Assembly: GCA_051453625.1 (NCBI GenBank)
Contig: JBOZIK010000001.1
Coordinates: 64,735,585 to 64,767,764, forward strand
Source: Welwitschia mirabilis
Lineage: Eukaryota > Gnetophyta > Gnetopsida > Welwitschiales
Length of the DNA: 32,180 bases
Reading direction: 5' to 3'
Positions 1 through 10,330 of the stretch are shown in pieces. The position numbers were made by a program, and so were the translations under genes. The notes below the pieces were generated by a model that had not been told where the DNA came from, did not search any database, and saw only the letters and a program-made list of their open reading frames with translations. Position 1 is the stretch's first letter. Each line of letters begins with the position of its first letter.

Positions 1-428
1 TCATTTACATGCTTTCTGTGGAAAATCTATCATGATTATTATTTTTTTACATACATACATACATACATACATATAGAGGCGGAGAAAATATGGTATTTCT
101 CATTACATATCTAAGGTTTATAGCTATTTATATTTCTTTCTTTCCTCTTTGTCATTCATTTCAAAAGGGGGAGAAAATATGATGTTTTCAGAAAAATGTA
201 TGCATAAAATTGCCATAGTTAAAATTTAATAGAACTCAAAATGGTTTTTTTTTAGAAGTATGTTTTCTTTAAAAGAAAATACACCCTTTTCTTAATATTG
301 TTTGTATGGCTTTATGAAAGAGGAAGCTTTTATTATGTTAATGTGCTTTATTAGATTAATGAAAGAAAGAGGTTAAAGATGAAATATTTGTTTGGTCTTG
401 AAATCACTTTTTTTTTACATTAATATTA
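1..428 (+). mobile_element. 3' internal remnant of a Ty1-copia element
   Basis: This stretch lies directly upstream of a polypurine tract and LTR, so it should be the untranslated 3' part of a copia element whose body lies outside the window. No reading frame is preserved. It holds two copies of a purine-rich string, GGCGGAGAAAATATGG at 78-93 and GGGGAGAAAATATGATG at 167-183, which resemble the polypurine-like strings repeated near the 3' end of SIRE/Maximus-type copia elements. Assignment rests on position and on those strings, not on protein similarity. Confidence 0.5.
49..72. repeat. (ACAT)6 microsatellite
   Basis: Six perfect ACAT units, inside the copia-derived leader. Confidence 0.95.
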
Positions 429-440
429 AAAGGAGGATAT
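429..440 (+). other. Polypurine tract of the copia element
   Basis: AAAGGAGGATAT directly precedes the TGTTAGGAT start of the LTR. It is the expected site and composition for priming of plus-strand DNA synthesis. Confidence 0.7.
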
Positions 441-1613
441 TGTTAGGATATTATATTACCAATTGGTATTAAACTAATATGATCTTTATAGAATGAGATG
501 AATTTTATAGATTCAAGAAGCTAAATAATCTATAACCAAAAGATAATCAAGATTTGGACATATTCTAATTGATTTACTATCTAAGGACTTAGACTAGGGG
601 TTGATTGAACTTGGAAATATAAATTTTGGGCTACTTCATATGGGGTTAACCAGATCTTTATGGGGTCAACTAGATTTAAAAATGCACTTTTTGAGATTCT
701 TCATATGCATTATTTCATATGGGGTCGATCAGACCCATATGAGGTCAACTAGACCTAGATAAAAATGGTCGATCAAATTGTAGATGTGGTGACCAATTCA
801 AGTAATGTGAATCATTAGGTTTGACTGGATAAAAGAGGGGTCAGTTAGATTAAGTAACATGATCACTCGAGTCAATTGGATGTTTCAAGGAATTAACTAG
901 TCATAGTGGAAATGGAATTTCTTAGCCCATTTTCTAATTGTTATCTCATCTAATCTATCTATTGTAAAAGTCAAAATCCTTTTTCAACTATCTAATAGCT
1001 ATATTTTGGGGAAATCTATTTAAAGAGGTACACTAAAAAACTTAGCAATAGATTGAGTTGATTTTGAAAAAGGAGGTTGTCCTCTTAATCTGAAGAGCTT
1101 ATATTTGTAACATTATTCTTCTCTTTCTCAATACTTACCTTTGTATTAAATTTGAGCAATAAGTCTCCATTTTGATACTTGTATTTGAGTGACTTAGATC
1201 ATAAAGGCTTTATTTCATCTCTCAGCCTTAGAGGTTTTATCAAGGTTGTGACTTATCCTAGAAAAGTCCATTTTATGAAGGTTAAAACTTAGCCTGGAAA
1301 AGTCTATTTTATGAAGGTTGAAACTTTGCCTACAAAAGTCTATTTTTATAAAGGTTGAAGGTTATCTACTAAATAGTAAACTAACAAATATCTAAAGTAG
1401 TCTTAGTTATTAGCTATCTTCCAAGAGTGAAGTAGGATCTATCCTGAACCACTATAAATCTTGTCTTGTGCATTATTTTGGTTCTACTTTTTGAGTTTAT
1501 TTTGTTATATCTTTTTGGGTTATAATTTATTTCTTGGGTAGTAATAGTTATTTAAAGTTTTAAAAAATCCTATTCACTCCCCTCCCCCTTTCATTAGGGT
1601 TCTAGATCCTACA
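441..1613 (+). mobile_element. Ty1-copia 3' LTR (about 1.17 kb)
   Basis: The LTR begins TGTTAGGAT and ends AGATCCTACA, a near-perfect terminal inverted repeat with the canonical TG...CA. It is preceded by a polypurine tract and is not followed by a tRNA-Met primer site, so it is the 3' LTR. Its right end (CCTATTCACTCCCCTCCCCC followed by an ATT-rich link to the terminus) is the pattern typical of SIRE/Maximus and related copia LTRs. The left third carries repeated GGTC-AAC-AGA type strings (about 640-790). The 5' LTR and the left target duplication are outside the window, so insertion age cannot be judged. Confidence 0.75.
1242..1361 (+). repeat. 36-bp tandem repeat inside the copia LTR
   Basis: Three consecutive 36-bp units start with AAGGTT and end with TCYATTTTATG or similar, at 1242-1277, 1278-1313 and 1314-1349, with a partial fourth (AAGGTTGAAGG). 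Units differ by a few substitutions. They lie in the right half of the LTR, where leader/R-U5 sequence is expected. Confidence 0.9.
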
Positions 1614-2542
1614 ATCATTACTTCAAAAATTTACTAACCAAATGGAAAAAAATGGTAATACACTATTACATGTCAATATATAATAGAAATATATAAATAG
1701 ATATTATAATAATAAATTATTTTGTTTTATGTTATACTTTAAGAAATTATTAATTTACTTTATTATATTATTTAATCATATTTAACTTAAATGCCATATA
1801 AATTATTTTTATATTTATTATTTGAGTGAAAAATCCTATAAATAAATTTTTTACTTGAAAAATTTAACTCATGGAGAAATGTATTACACTCACTAGTATT
1901 ATTAGTTTTCTTTATTAAGTGAAAATTATAGATGACACTTATTGGCATGGGAGCTATCATAATATGTCTAAGTCTTAGTTGTGATATATACCCAATATTT
2001 TTAATCCTATGAATAGGTATATCTTTAATACAAGGATATAAACAATAAGCACATCTAAAAAATGTAGGATTTGAATCTAAGACTTTGAATTGTTTAGTAA
2101 CTTATAGACTAAAATCTAAAAGATATATTTCCTTCATAAAGTAACCTTTGAAACATAAGGTCAAAACTAAAAGAAGCTTTACTTTGTATGCAAAAAGATT
2201 TTACTTTGTTTTATAAATAATACTACATAATCTCATTTGTTTAAAATTTTATGTATTATTATTGTATATTTTCTTTAGAACTAAAATTATTCAAATAGAA
2301 GAAGATAACTTCAACATTTGTGTTAAATTTTAAAAATTTAAAAGACAACTAACATATAGTCTATAATAAATTTTTGATTTTATTAAAATTAATAAATGGA
2401 AGAAAATTTATGCCTGGATACTTTAAGGGCTCTAGCTTAGAAAACTCTTTCTTTCTTCATTTCTTTCATACTAGGGTTTTTCCTTAAAATTATAATTTAT
2501 TAACTCTTAAATTCTTTTTATAAGAGTAACATTTTAATGGTA

Positions 2543-2578
<36 letters not shown>

Positions 2579-3179
2579 TATCTAATACCTTTTCATAATA
2601 TTCTCTAATAGGTTTCCCTATATTATTAAAATCATAAGCATATATATTTTTCATAATATTTAAAATATTAAATCATAATAGAATTTTCTCCCTTTTTAAA
2701 GAACACATGTAAAAAATTTAAAATTTATATCACCTTCTTTAGTTTACTAATTTTTATATTTATAAATTAAGAAGACTACTTTAATTTTTGTTATTTATAA
2801 AACAAGATACTAAAGAAACTTTCTTTTTTTAATCTAAATAATTTATCTACTTTTTTTAAAATATATTTTTGAAGCTATTAAACTAAATGGACTAAAATAT
2901 TATTTTGGGACTTCCAATTTAACATATGAGAGATATCATAGGATTTTAGGTTTTTTTGACATTGCCTAACTTTTATAATAGCTAAAATTTCTCTAAATCC
3001 TTACTCTTGGTCTAACATCATTCTTGATTTTTGTTTTTTCAATTTTTTCTTTATTTAAATTAGAAAATTTAGATCAATCATTCATCCATTAAAACATTAC
3101 TATATAGTCTTGGGAGTAAAATTTTAAAAAGTAATCATCTAATGATTTGATCTAACATAAGTAACCCTTTGACTTTAGA
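1614..3179. other. AT-rich stretch without a recognisable gene
   Basis: All frames are broken by frequent stops and I recognise no protein motif. It contains a (TA)14 run at 2547-2574 and long A/T tracts. It may be decayed repeat DNA, but I see no terminal repeats. Confidence 0.6.
2547..2574. repeat. (TA)14 microsatellite
   Basis: Fourteen uninterrupted TA dinucleotides. Confidence 0.95.
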
Positions 3180-3345
3180 AAATTTTAGGAAATTAAAACT
3201 AAGAAGCATTCATAAGGTACATATTAAATTCAAGTATATTTCTTATTTTCATAGTTATAAGTAGAGTTTTTCATATTATTATTCATCAAACAATAATCAT
3301 CTATAACTCCTCTTTTTTCCCTCTTAAATGAAAAATTGACATACT
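3180..3345 (-). pseudogene. Possible reverse transcriptase finger-domain scrap (minus strand)
   Basis: Read on the minus strand, a frame containing KKRGVIDDY, then LMNNN and NYENKKY resembles the start of the RT fingers domain shared by Ty3-gypsy elements and caulimovirids (Val-Ile-Asp-Tyr, then Leu-Asn, then a Tyr-Pro-Lys region). Only about 30 codons can be followed before stops and shifts take over. It is opposite in strand to the viral RNase H that follows at 3375, so it would be a separate insertion. This may be chance. Confidence 0.25.
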
Positions 3346-3374
3346 TATTTCTTGTTCATTAAAAATTGGATTGA

Positions 3375-4170
3375 TATTACCTTTAATTAAATTAGGATTT
3401 GAGCATGTAATCTCAAAAATCATTATATTTTTAGATTAATTAATGGATCAAGAATAATGTCAATGTTTCCTAGGATGTATTAATTATGTATAAATTTCGT
3501 CCAACCAATAAATGTCAAAATAAAAGCTATCAAGGATTGTGTAAAGTCACAGCCATTCCAATGGAATCAGGAAGCTACAAAAGTAATATAATTATTGAAG
3601 TAAATATGTTTGAATCTATTATCACTAATACTTATCTATTCCAATAGTAAAAGTAGATTTGACCTTGCAATAGATGCTAGAAATAATTACTAAGGAGCAG
3701 TACTCTTTTTCAAAAATAATAATACTAATGACAAAACGTTAGCTAGATACTTATTTAGAGAATTCAAGAAAAATAAAAATAATATGAATATTTCATTAAA
3801 AGAGGTTTTAGGTTTAATAAATCCACTTGGTAGGTTACATTCATTTCTTATCATCAAGGAATTTATTTTAAGGACTAATTTAATAAATGAAGCTACTTTA
3901 TTAAAAATGCAAATAAGCATGAATTCCTGATTATCCAAGTACATCAAATGATAACAAATTATTTTCAATTATAAATATTAGATATAACTCATCTCTAAAT
4001 ACAGAAATCTCCTACCAAATCTTCTAACAAGAGAGTTTACTAAAAATAAAGAAGAACTTATAAAGATGTATGGCACTAGAATAGAACCACTTCATCCCTA
4101 CAAAATAATGACTTGTAAGACCAAAATTATAATTGATGTTAAATCCTTAAGGATTTTAGATTTTCAAAAA
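3375..4170 (+). pseudogene. Endogenous caulimovirid: RT C-terminus and RNase H (broken)
   Basis: This is the end of a pararetroviral polymerase. A first frame shows LGCINYV near 3468-3490, the RT connection motif. After a frameshift near 3490 one frame runs to about 4170 with several stops. It carries an AIDA segment and GAVLFF (about 3670-3715, RNase H first Asp), SLKEVLGL (about 3795, catalytic Glu), HSFLIIKEFILRTN (about 3838-3880) and LPNLLTREF (about 4010-4040), a caulimovirid-style RNase H end. The third catalytic Asp reads Asn in the LRTN segment, and the usual Asp of the last motif also reads Asn. Both fit G-to-A changes. With stops, a shift and lost catalytic residues it cannot act. 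A gypsy RNase H is the alternative, but the LLTREF ending favours a virus. Confidence 0.7.
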
Positions 4171-4181
4171 AAAAAAAAAAA
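4166..4181. repeat. A16 homopolymer
   Basis: A run of 16 A bases directly after the last recognisable RNase H frame codons. Confidence 0.9.
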
Positions 4182-5110
4182 CTTAGCAAATAAATTATTT
4201 GAAACCTTATGATGGTAACTTTGCTTAAGTGAGTTTTTATGTAACTATCAATATGAGATGAAACATTACCTATCTTAATTCTCACATAGGAATATAAGAG
4301 TTAGAATGCTTGGACTAATATATGTCCTTAAGAAGAATAAGAATTCAATACACATACTCAGTGGTACTAGCTTGATCCATATCAGACAACTATCAATATT
4401 TATAATGTTATTCATATGACTTATAAATGACTTTTTTGGCCTCTTTAGTTAAGACAACAACCTTATTATAGTTATGAAATGTATCTACATGAAGATTAAT
4501 GTTTTGATAAAATGTCTTTCAAAAAACACTCTATGTAGAATGAAGTATCAAAGAATTGGGAAAATTTTAAAGTTTGATAAAAAGAATTTAGTTTTTCTCC
4601 TATCAAATATTATCAAGACAAAATGTAGTGGATTAAAGATTTATATCCAAATGATGAATGAATGGTATCTCTTCCAAATGAAAAAAGTATCTTTACCTTC
4701 CCCTTGGTTATGACTATTTTGGAGATACAAAAACTAGTTATACTTTTTAAAAGTCAATTCCCTTCTAAGAAACCTAATAAGATTAGCTATTATATATTTC
4801 CTTTGCTAATAAAGTTACCTAATTATGAATTTTTAACTAACTATTCATGCTTTTACCACATCTACACCATATATTTAAAAATATCCTATTGTTTTCATAG
4901 AAGATAAAAACTACCCTCAGAAATTCCCTTCCATTTTTACTATAATCCAAAGCGCTCTGTAGATGACTTAAAGATTCATAGGCCCTTTAAACCTTTAGTT
5001 TGAACTGGTGAAATTGTTAAAGACCTAGCTCATAACCCTATATCTAAAATATCCATGTACTTTTAAATCATAAACAAAATCATATACATCATTCTAGTAT
5101 TATTATATCT
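4182..5110 (+). pseudogene. Possible viral 3' ORF remnant, unidentified
   Basis: Downstream of the RNase H, two short overlapping + strand frames (4474-4713 and 4662-4907) and an in-frame continuation to about 5100 give a longer low-stop stretch than the surroundings. Visible strings include MVSLPNEKSIFTFPLVMTI, SQFPSKKPNKISYYIF and HRPFKPLV. I do not recognise a domain. Its place, immediately 3' of the viral polymerase in the same orientation, makes a decayed last viral ORF or polyprotein tail the most likely reading, by inference only. Confidence 0.3.
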
Positions 5111-5227
5111 AAGGAACATCCAAATTATGTTTACTAGATGTAAGAATATACTATAACATCGTAAGGATAATAGCATGTTAAAGAAAGGATCTTTTTAAAT
5201 GTAAAATTACTTAATAAATAGTTATAT

Positions 5228-5500
5228 TTAAACATTGTGAAAAATACACATCATAGAATGAAGCAAAGGCAAAAGGTCATTGTCTTCATTAGAAATATAA
5301 TAATATCTATCATAACTGGTAAAACCTATACTAGCGTTGGTATCCTTCCCAAGCCTATACTTCTCCATAATCTCCTTTATAAGAAATTTTTGAATCATCC
5401 TCAATAGTAGCTTGATGAATAGCATTAAAAGTATTGGATGCTGAAATAGGCATCCATTTTGAACAAGGAATGCCTAAAGAAAATAAAAAATAAATTAAAT
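5228..5500 (-). pseudogene. Unidentified exon-like ORF on the minus strand
   Basis: The minus strand carries an open stretch whose composition looks coding in two adjacent frames: one includes ASNTFNAIHQATIEDDSK followed by ISYKGDYGEV, the other DRYYYISNEDNDLLPLLHSM. A TTTTATTTTCTTTAG string lies just upstream on that strand (about 5476-5491) and looks like a plant splice acceptor. I cannot name the protein. Options are a host gene fragment captured in repeats, a viral piece in opposite orientation, or chance. Confidence 0.25.
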
Positions 5501-6462
5501 AAAGATATCCTATGGTTTAACTTTCTTCACCATAATATTTCTTAGTAGAAGAAGAAGCTATTAAATTTTAAGAGTAACTTCAAATTAATCAAATGATAAA
5601 TTAAAAATACTTTGATACATATCTTATAATCCAAAGAAGTAATATGTATGCATAAAGACAAGAACATCCACTATTTTGTATTGGTTACAACACCTAAGGA
5701 TGTAAACATTACATGAGTTTTAATACACTCTAATGGATGGATAAAGTTAGAAGGACTCCACGTTATTATCACAATAGCATCACATAACTAGATGAAATCA
5801 CCATCTAAGATGTAATTAATGTGAATGCATACCACAAAGACAATAAGTTCTTTTTAGGCTTACATGTGTACTTTGTAATATTTCTTCTTTAAAGTCATCA
5901 TTCCTAATAAAGTAGCCTACACTACTATGTAAAGTAGTGTCAACCATGAAATAAAGTGGATAGCACTACTGAATAAAGTACATTCCATCTTATCTACTTC
6001 CTAGAGTTGCATGAATCAAGTTTGATAATAGAACTATGTGTTTTATTTTTTTTTGTGAATAGTGTTTCAATTCTAGTGTTCTCTCATATTCCAAGAAATC
6101 TTAGTTTGGCCTTTAACTAATCAGATATCATTTATCTTATAGTGTTAAGTGAGATCTTAATACTTTTTTATAGCTCTATAGAGATTTTTAGGGTTATCAC
6201 TTCTAAGAGTTAAGAAATTAGTTATTACTCCATGTCAAGATTGATCATATACTAATACATTTAGTTAGGATCTTGATCCATCTCTAGCTCTGTATATCTA
6301 AAGCATCTTGATTGCTTCAATGCCTCCATTTCTAAACTCATATTTAACCTTTAAGTGTGTATCATTTGATCATTAAACAATAACACATCTTAAAGCCCTA
6401 TTTACATTCCAAGTATATAGTCCTAGGAACTCATTGGTAACTGTTGATATTTAAATTACTAG
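5501..6462. other. No recognisable gene; possible viral intergenic region
   Basis: No frame, LTR end or RNA gene is recognisable. If the viral segments on both sides come from one circular genome, this stretch would hold the intergenic region with promoter and primer site. I could not find a convincing tRNA-Met complementary site or a clear TATA box here. Confidence 0.4.
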
Positions 6463-6467
6463 CCTTC
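6463..6467. repeat. Target site duplication, left copy (CCTTC)
   Basis: CCTTC directly precedes the solo LTR and is repeated exactly at 6720-6724 on its other side. Five base pairs is the usual length for Ty3-gypsy insertion. Confidence 0.85.
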
Positions 6468-6719
6468 TATTGCGACGCCAACTTAAGTGTATTTGATAGG
6501 GTATTTTGAGTTGTTTTGTAGATAAACTAACAGATAAATGCTNNNNNNNNNNNNNNNNNNNNNNNNNNNNNNNNNNNNNNNNNNNNNNNNNNNNNNNNNN
6601 NNNNNNNNNNNNNNNNNNNNNNNNNNNNNNNNNNNNNNNNNNGTTGTATTTTGCATCTTAATTATAATTAACAGGATTGAATTTAAATGTGAACTATTGC
6701 ACAAATACACACCGCAACA
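6468..6719 (+). mobile_element. Solo LTR of an Athila/Tat-type gypsy element (subfamily B), with gap
   Basis: The left end TATTGCGACGCC and right end ACCGCAACA form the inverted terminal repeat TGTTGCG...CGCAACA, with one G-to-A change in the leading TG. Exact CCTTC duplications flank it. The left arm (TTGATAGGGTATTTTGAGTT and on) matches, reversed, 30951-31017, and the right arm (TTTTGCATCTTA, ATTATAATTA, AAATACACACC) matches, reversed, 29816-29890. Comparison with that copy shows that the 100-base N run hides about 1.06 kb, so the true LTR is about 1.2 kb. No internal sequence is evident, which fits LTR-LTR recombination leaving a solo copy. It interrupts the endogenous viral segment. Confidence 0.85.
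6543..6642. other. Assembly gap (100 N)
   Basis: Exactly 100 N, a conventional size for a gap of unknown length. It lies in the repetitive middle of the solo LTR. Confidence 0.99.
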
Positions 6720-6724
6720 CCTTC
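6720..6724. repeat. Target site duplication, right copy (CCTTC)
   Basis: Exact repeat of 6463-6467, directly after the LTR terminus CGCAACA. Confidence 0.85.
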
Positions 6725-7019
6725 ACAACTAGTTTATAAGGTTTGATTATAAATAAAAGGTATAGCTCTTAAAAAAAGATTCTACTTTCTATGATTTTCA
6801 TAAAGCATCTTCTTCAAATGCAAATTTAGCAATGAATTACAAATGAAATACATTGACTCGTAAGTTAGTCTTAGAAAATGAAAATTATCATGATTTAAAG
6901 ACCTTTTAGATTTGGGGAAAAATGATCTTTATGATATTGGAAAATATAGGTAATACTTTTGTAGATACATTAGACAATCAAAATTTCATTTAGATGTTGA
7001 AGGATAAGGGACAAGACCA

Positions 7020-7520
7020 TTATTTTTATCTTTCTTTAATAAAGAAGATATTAATAGATCTAAATGAAATGGTTATTACTCTATTCATTTTGATCATATT
7101 GATTTAGTATTTTATCTTAATTTTAACTATGATATCAAAGTATAATATTTAGTGTGTTTTTTACATGTGAGATATACTACATGGAAAATTGATTTGATAT
7201 ATCAATTCAAGTGACACCTCAATAAGAATGGTATCTATTATGTATAATTAAACTTTCAACTAAGTCTTTAAGATAAGTTACTTACATAGTCATTAACGGT
7301 TTGAATAAAGATTCATGAAGTGAATTTATTAAAGAATCACTATATTTCTCTATTGATTCAAGATGTACATTTAATTTATTATTAGATGTATTTATGAACT
7401 CAAAGCTAGTCTATGACGTACAATTCCTAGTCGGTTATAGAAATCTATTAGAAGTTGGAAAGAAAATAAATATAAAAGGTTATGTAGATAATTTTCCAAT
7501 AGTATAATAGTACCTAGGTA
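7020..7520 (+). pseudogene. Endogenous caulimovirid: movement protein remnant
   Basis: Caulimovirid movement proteins (30K superfamily) form plasmodesmal tubules. One + strand frame starting about 7033 reads FFNKEDIN, then NGYYSIHFDHIDLVF, DIKV, RYTTWKIDL, NGIYYV, FQLSL and IKIHEV, in the order and spacing of the 30K core (Lys-Glu-Asp-Ile-Asn entry, NGY-SIH block, the hydrophobic strand, then the Ser-Leu block). The frame carries about eight stops, mostly TAG, TAA or TGA at positions where one transition would create them. It is the first gene of the virus, and the coat protein region follows in the same orientation. Similarity is judged by eye. The order of downstream domains makes the assignment firmer. 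Confidence 0.6.
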
Positions 7521-8064
7521 ATCAACAATTCAAGCAAAAAACAAAAGGAAAAAAAAGTCATATTATTAGTTCTTATTTCAAAGTATCTTAAATTTTAAAA
7601 TAGCAGATATACTATAGTTAATCTAATAACAAAGTCAAGAGTCCCACATGTACTTTTAGTAGATAAAGACACTTAATTTAATATCATATTTAAGAAAAGC
7701 CTTAAAGTTTAAATAAAAGAATTTTAGGATCATCCATAAGATCTATTTGCAAAATAACATTAGACTTAAATGATTATTTATATGATGAATTTTAAAATAA
7801 GAAATTAAAGTCTTATTAGTAAAAGTAGAAATGATAAAAGGAAAATAAATTAAAATAAAAGAGAGTTCTGAAATAAATGATGAATTTCAAGAGTTCTATG
7901 ATTATAAATTTTATAATCAAAGATTAAAATGTCCTCCAAAATGATAGTATGTAGAAAGCATTAATTCAGATATTTTAAATATAAAAATAAGAGTTGATGT
8001 AGCACATATTTTAGAACATTCAATTGATCCAAAAAATAAATATCAAGATTAAATGTAATAATTA

Positions 8065-8270
8065 AATTATTTAATTTACTATCCATATCATTTAAGCCCA
8101 AAAATAGATCATTTANNNNNNNNNNNNNNNNNNNNNNNNNNNNNNNNNNNNNNNNNNNNNNNNNNNNNNNNNNNNNNNNNNNNNNNNNNNNNNNNNNNNN
8201 NNNNNNNNNNNNNNNATTTAATTATTTAATTTACTATACATATCATTTAAGCCCAAAAATAGATCATTTA
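8065..8270. repeat. 51-bp direct duplication flanking a gap (contig-end overlap)
   Basis: Bases 8065-8115 and 8220-8270 are identical except at one site (C at 8083, A at 8238). They lie on both sides of the N run at 8116-8215. This is what two contigs ending in the same sequence look like when joined by a fixed gap rather than merged. The true distance is probably zero or small. Confidence 0.85.
8116..8215. other. Assembly gap (100 N)
   Basis: Exactly 100 N between two copies of the same 51 bp. Confidence 0.99.
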
Positions 8271-8429
8271 AAATAAGATCTTGAAGAGATAAATCATAAT
8301 CTTAAGATTCTTTGAGCTTTTGAGTAACAAAGAGTAGATGAAGAAGGAAAGAAAAGAAAATTTCAAGATAAAATAAGAAAGGATGAATACATGGGTAAAA
8401 GTAAAAGTGTTATCAAAATATTATCAAGC

Positions 8430-9500
8430 TATAATAACTTTATCAAAATCCAATGATCCAAATTTAGCTCGACTAATTAGATGAAATAAGAGATTTTCAT
8501 AGTTTAAAGGTTCTTATGGTCCAGCAAAAAAGATACTAGGTAAACAACTGATGGTTAGATTTGATATATATGAATTACCTTAGTACAATCCCATGAATTT
8601 TACAAATATAGGAATAATTGATATTTCTAAATTAGATATTGATAATGTTTCACCATATGAAGTTCCTTTTATCATTAATCAATGGGCATCATATATTCAT
8701 ACAGCTTATGAAATTAATGATAAACCAAATGAAAATATTGTCAAACAAGCATTAGCAAGACTATTAGATATGGCTAGATATTATGGATTAATTATCCTAT
8801 TGTGTATAAATAACAAATACTAGATGTAGCAAGACAAGTCCTTATTGACTATATATTAAGAGAATTTAGTCTAGAAATGAATCCCTTAAGAGGTGAATTT
8901 GTGTTAGCCCAACTTTAACACTGTAAACATAAAGATATTTTAAAATTTAAGGAATATGCTAAGGATTATTAAAAATATATATATAATCTTAGGCTCCATC
9001 ATAATACTAGTCTTTTCATAATAGTTTTAACTTCATTACCAAAAGAAGTAAAAGAGAAAGTTCTAGAATTGATAAGAAAACAAAATAAGCATCAAGTACA
9101 TTATTATTTTACATAGGTAATTCATTTTATATGAAGATATTTTCAAGGCATATGTGTAGTGGAAAAGGTTAAGTCTAGAATGCCAAAGGTAAATAACAAG
9201 ATTTATATTAATTTGTAAGGATTTAAACCATTTGACTATGTTAAATATAGATTGAGCAAGTGCAAGAAACATGAAAAGAAAAGATTTAGAAAACATGATG
9301 CAAAAAATTTAAGGGATGAACCTATGTAAGGAAATGAAGATCTCCAAGACAAAATTATAAAAATGTAAAATGATATTCATGTACAAAGTTAAGACATTAT
9401 GCTAATCAATGCCCAATAAGAGCACCTAAAAAGATTAGATATCTTTTTAAAGATACAGATATTAATGAATATTTTGAACTTATTGAATTAGAAGATTAAT
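8430..9500 (+). pseudogene. Endogenous caulimovirid: coat protein with zinc knuckle (broken)
   Basis: The clearest open piece is 8593-8823 (INQWASYIHTAYEIN and QALARLLDMARYYG), followed in shifted frames by ARQVLIDYILREFSLEMN, RGEFVLAQL, and LTSLPKEVKEKVLELI, the helical capsid core type seen in caulimovirid coat proteins. A Lys/Arg-rich region follows (about 9250-9360). The nucleic-acid-binding CCHC knuckle is visible at 9371-9412 as YSC, then HYANQCP. Its first Cys codon is now TGA (9371-9373) and a usual Gly reads Arg before HYAN. Stops and shifts occur throughout. HYANQCP is a strong family signature for coat proteins of plant pararetroviruses. Confidence 0.72.
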
Positions 9501-10039
9501 TTCTTAAATCCTTAGATAAATAAAATGGAATATATACTTTAAAATACTTAGACTCTAAATCAAAATTAAAAATTTATTATGAAGAATAGAGCAATTGTAA
9601 TGCATAACTTTTTATGATTTAAAAGTCATGGTCTGATATAATGGATGAATAATTTCAAGAAAAGGAAGAGTTAGCTTCTACACTTACTAATCCTTTTAAT
9701 GAAAAAGCATTATCCTTAAAAGAAAATGATTTAGTATTACAAGATCCTATTTATGATGATGATAACATTGACCCACTTTCATTAATGAATTAGACAAAGA
9801 ATTTTCAGAATTATTCTAGGGAGAATCACAATAATCTTGTTAAAGAAAGTTATCAGATATTACTACTTATAAAAAGCAAGTTTATCATTAAAAAGCCTCT
9901 TATCCTAAAAAATAAATTCCACCTATAGTAAGAGTAGCTAAAGCTAGCTAAAGATAAAATTATTAGAACATTTAAAATTACATTATTGATTTATATTCCT
10001 ATCAAAATTCAGTTAAAATAAGAATTATGGAAAAAATAC
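9501..10039 (+). pseudogene. Endogenous caulimovirid: acidic coat-protease linker
   Basis: The frame downstream of the zinc knuckle continues with few stops through about 9790. It is acidic, with strings such as QEKEELASTLTNPF and DPIYDDDNIDPLSLMN. Acidic tails like this lie between coat and protease in caulimovirid polyproteins. No catalytic motif is seen. Confidence 0.5.
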
Positions 10040-10330
10040 AATAATCTAATAGAGAATAGAGCTACATTAAGTTTTGCTACTTTAAATATATTATTGAATT
10101 ATTAGATAAAATTATCAAATCCTTATCTAGTCTCTATTATAAATGGAAAAAGACCCATTTCATATGTTCTATTACAAGTTTCTATCAAAATTGAAAATCA
10201 AATACTACATACAAATTTCTTAGCTATCAATGATAAGCAATCATATATTAGTTTAGGTATGGTAATTTTACAAAAATTCTTTTCCTTTATATTTTATAAA
10301 AATTTTTATGTATTTACTATTAATGGAAAT
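10040..10330 (+). pseudogene. Endogenous caulimovirid: aspartic protease remnant
   Basis: A frame near 10040 reads IENRATLSFATLNI at the place of the retropepsin active site, then VLLQVSIKIENQILHTNFLAIN and SYISLGMVILQKF, the flap and C-terminal Gly-x-x-hydrophobic part. The Asp-Thr-Gly triplet is replaced by Glu-Asn-Arg (10052-10060), so cleavage activity is lost. The order coat, protease, RT is as expected for the family. Confidence 0.6.

Larger units (their letters stand above)
7521..8429 (+). pseudogene. Endogenous caulimovirid: movement-to-coat linker region
   Basis: A frame beginning near 7860 reads SSEINDEFQEFYDYKF, VAHILEHSIDP and, beyond the N run, DLEEINHNLKIL and VDEEGKKRKFQDKIRK. 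It is acidic and Gln/Lys-rich, as in the linker ahead of caulimovirid coat domains. It has several stops. The sequence continues in a sensible order across the gap because 51 bp are duplicated there. No enzymatic motif is expected or seen. From 7521 to 7860 only weak coding signal is visible. Confidence 0.5.

Noticed and set aside
455-475. CCAATTGGTATTAAAC as a tRNA-Met primer site
   Set aside because: It lies a few bases inside the copia LTR start rather than after an LTR end, and the match breaks after TGGTAT.
3690-3968. 92-codon minus-strand open frame
   Set aside because: It is the reverse of the viral RNase H frame on the + strand, which carries ordered family motifs. The minus frame has none.
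6483-6732. Open frames on both strands across the 100-N run
   Set aside because: They consist mainly of N and lie inside a solo LTR.
9063-9296. 77-codon minus-strand open frame
   Set aside because: Antisense to the viral coat protein region; hydrophobic from AT-rich composition only.
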